Source of the DNA: an uncultured Clostridia bacterium
GTDB taxonomy: Bacteria > Bacillota > Clostridia > Oscillospirales > Acutalibacteraceae
Direction of reading: 5' to 3'
NCBI GenBank assembly: GCA_937875885.1
Contig: CALEIO010000257.1
Location: 1 to 6,833, forward strand
DNA length: 6,833 bases
Below, one piece after another: positions 5,943-6,833 of the stretch. Position numbers and translations under genes: made by a program. Under the pieces are notes generated by a model. That model worked only from the letters and a program-made list of their open reading frames with translations. It did no database searches and was not told where the DNA came from. Numbering within the stretch: position 1 is the first letter of the stretch; the number at the start of each line of letters is the position of its first letter.

Positions 5943-6659
5943 TTGATAGGGTTTCAGATATTTCTGACTGTGATATTCAGCATTGTGGCTCTTTTTGTTA
6001 TTGTTCTTTCGATTCCTCTCAAGGTTTCTGTTGGATACGATGATAAAATCAGTCTGAGTATAAAATATCTTTTTATAAAGCTGAACATTCTTCCTACAGA
6101 TCCGAATAAACCAAAGAAAGAGAAAAAGCCGAAGGAAGAGAAAAAAGAAGAGCCAAAGCCTGAAGAAGAAAAGCCGAAGGAAAAGAAGCCTAATCCGATT
6201 ATGGATATGGTAAAGGCTAACGGCTTTGACGGCATGATGGAGATTCTTGGTAATTTGGGTAATATTTTCAAAATCTTTGGCGGAAAGCTTTTACGAAGCG
6301 TTGTTATTAATGATGCTTACATATTTATTATTGTCGGCACAGGCGATGCTGCTTCAACTGCAATTAAATACGGTAAAACCTGTCAGAAGGTTTATCCGCT
6401 TATGGGCTTTCTTTGTAATAACAATGTTGTAAAGCACCACGACATTAATGTGGAAGCAGATTTTCTTGCTAACAAAACTGAAGGCGAATTCTTTTTTGAA
6501 ATGAATATCTGCCTTAGAAAGATAATCAATTCAGCAATTGGCCTTGTTGTAAGGCTTGTGTTTGATGTTGTACTTAAATTCCTTTTAGGCGGCAAGAAAA
6601 AGAAAAGCACAGAAACAAAATCTGACGAAGTAAACAATACTGCTGATGCAGTTCAATAA
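5943..6659 (+). CDS. DUF2953 family membrane protein (YtfI-like)
   Basis: This 238-residue protein starts with an uncleaved-looking hydrophobic helix (about residues 5-24), then PLKVSVGYDD and ISLSIKYLFIKLNILP, typical of DUF2953. A run of 28 residues made only of K, E and P (56-83) follows. The rest is a soluble domain with KTCQKVYPLMGFLCNNN and VEADFLANKTEGEFFFE, and a second hydrophobic stretch (about 195-212) before a basic tail (GGKKKKS). In Bacillus and Clostridia such genes sit next to ytfJ/gerW, as here: ytfJ starts 30 bases downstream. The molecular function is unknown; a role in sporulation or germination is inferred only from this linkage. Start: TTG 5943, chosen for its ribosome binding site. 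GTG 5934 would add three residues. It appears co-transcribed with scpAB. Confidence 0.82.
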   Translation: MIGFQIFLTVIFSIVALFVIVLSIPLKVSVGYDDKISLSIKYLFIKLNILPTDPNKPKKEKKPKEEKKEEPKPEEEKPKEKKPNPIMDMVKANGFDGMMEILGNLGNIFKIFGGKLLRSVVINDAYIFIIVGTGDAASTAIKYGKTCQKVYPLMGFLCNNNVVKHHDINVEADFLANKTEGEFFFEMNICLRKIINSAIGLVVRLVFDVVLKFLLGGKKKKSTETKSDEVNNTADAVQ

Positions 6660-6689
6660 ATTAAGATTCAATTGAAAGGATGATATATT

Positions 6690-6833
6690 ATGGCAGAAAA
6701 ATCAGCCGGCGCAATTCTCACTTCAACAATCGATAAAATTCGTGATCTTGTTGACACAAGCACAATCATCGGTGAACCCATTTACGCTGAAGGCGGCACA
6801 ACAATTATCCCTGTTTCAAAGGTTACATATGGC
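6690..6833 (+). CDS. ytfJ: YtfJ/GerW family spore protein; 3'-partial
   Basis: Forty-eight codons are visible before the right edge. The sequence IDKIRDLVDTSTIIGEPIYA (14-33) followed by EGGTTIIPVSKVTYG matches the N-terminal part of the YtfJ/GerW sporulation family (IIPVSKV is the clearest signature). In Bacillus subtilis GerW is a spore protein needed for normal germination by some germinant receptor routes; in Clostridia the role is less clear. The ATG has GAAAGGA 9 bases upstream and lies 30 bases behind the DUF2953 gene, the same pairing as ytfI-ytfJ. Its presence supports a spore-forming host. It is the last member visible of the scpA-scpB-DUF2953-ytfJ run. Confidence 0.92.
   Translation, partial: MAEKSAGAILTSTIDKIRDLVDTSTIIGEPIYAEGGTTIIPVSKVTYG

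Noticed and set aside
5954..6271. 105-codon - strand frame with a Phe/Ser-rich repeat-like sequence
   Set aside because: It is the complement of the Lys/Glu/Pro tract in the DUF2953 gene; the low complexity explains the open frame.

Overview
The window looks like a low-to-moderate GC chromosome of an anaerobic, spore-forming Clostridia member of the Ruminococcaceae/Oscillospiraceae. The evidence is a dockerin-bearing starch debranching enzyme of the amylosome kind known from Ruminococcus bromii, a clostridial scpA-scpB-DUF2953-ytfJ/gerW gene order, strong AGGAGG ribosome binding sites, and consensus sigma-A-type promoters. The species cannot be fixed from the sequence alone. R. bromii or a close relative is the best guess.

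Left part (1-2331): the 3' portion of a large secreted type I pullulanase (GH13) on the + strand, entering from the left edge with its catalytic residues intact. After the catalytic barrel and C-terminal beta domain it carries a MucBP-like repeat, a type I dockerin, a second MucBP-like repeat and a CBM26-like starch-binding module. It ends at a strong intrinsic terminator.

Middle (2332-3020): a convergent intergenic region holds two terminators and a palindromic GTAGGGGC...GCCCCTAC repeat between them. rpmB (ribosomal protein L28, zinc-ribbon type) follows on the - strand. A divergent promoter region comes next, in which the rpmB -10 and -35 hexamers each fall within a separate dyad and an outward promoter faces right.

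Right part (3021-6833): a run of + strand genes. Two adjacent intramembrane M50 (site-2 protease) family genes come first. The first has lost the catalytic HExxH (HNRVK instead) and looks like a pseudoprotease; the second has all metal ligands. Then come scpA and scpB (condensin subunits, overlapping by 4 bases), a DUF2953 membrane protein with a 28-residue tract of only K, E and P, and the start of ytfJ/gerW (spore protein), cut by the right edge. Spacings of 27, 111, -4, 34 and 30 bases suggest one or two operons linking membrane proteolysis, chromosome segregation and sporulation. The best candidate for something undescribed is the active/inactive S2P pair. The second-best is the internal dockerin bracketed by MucBP repeats.
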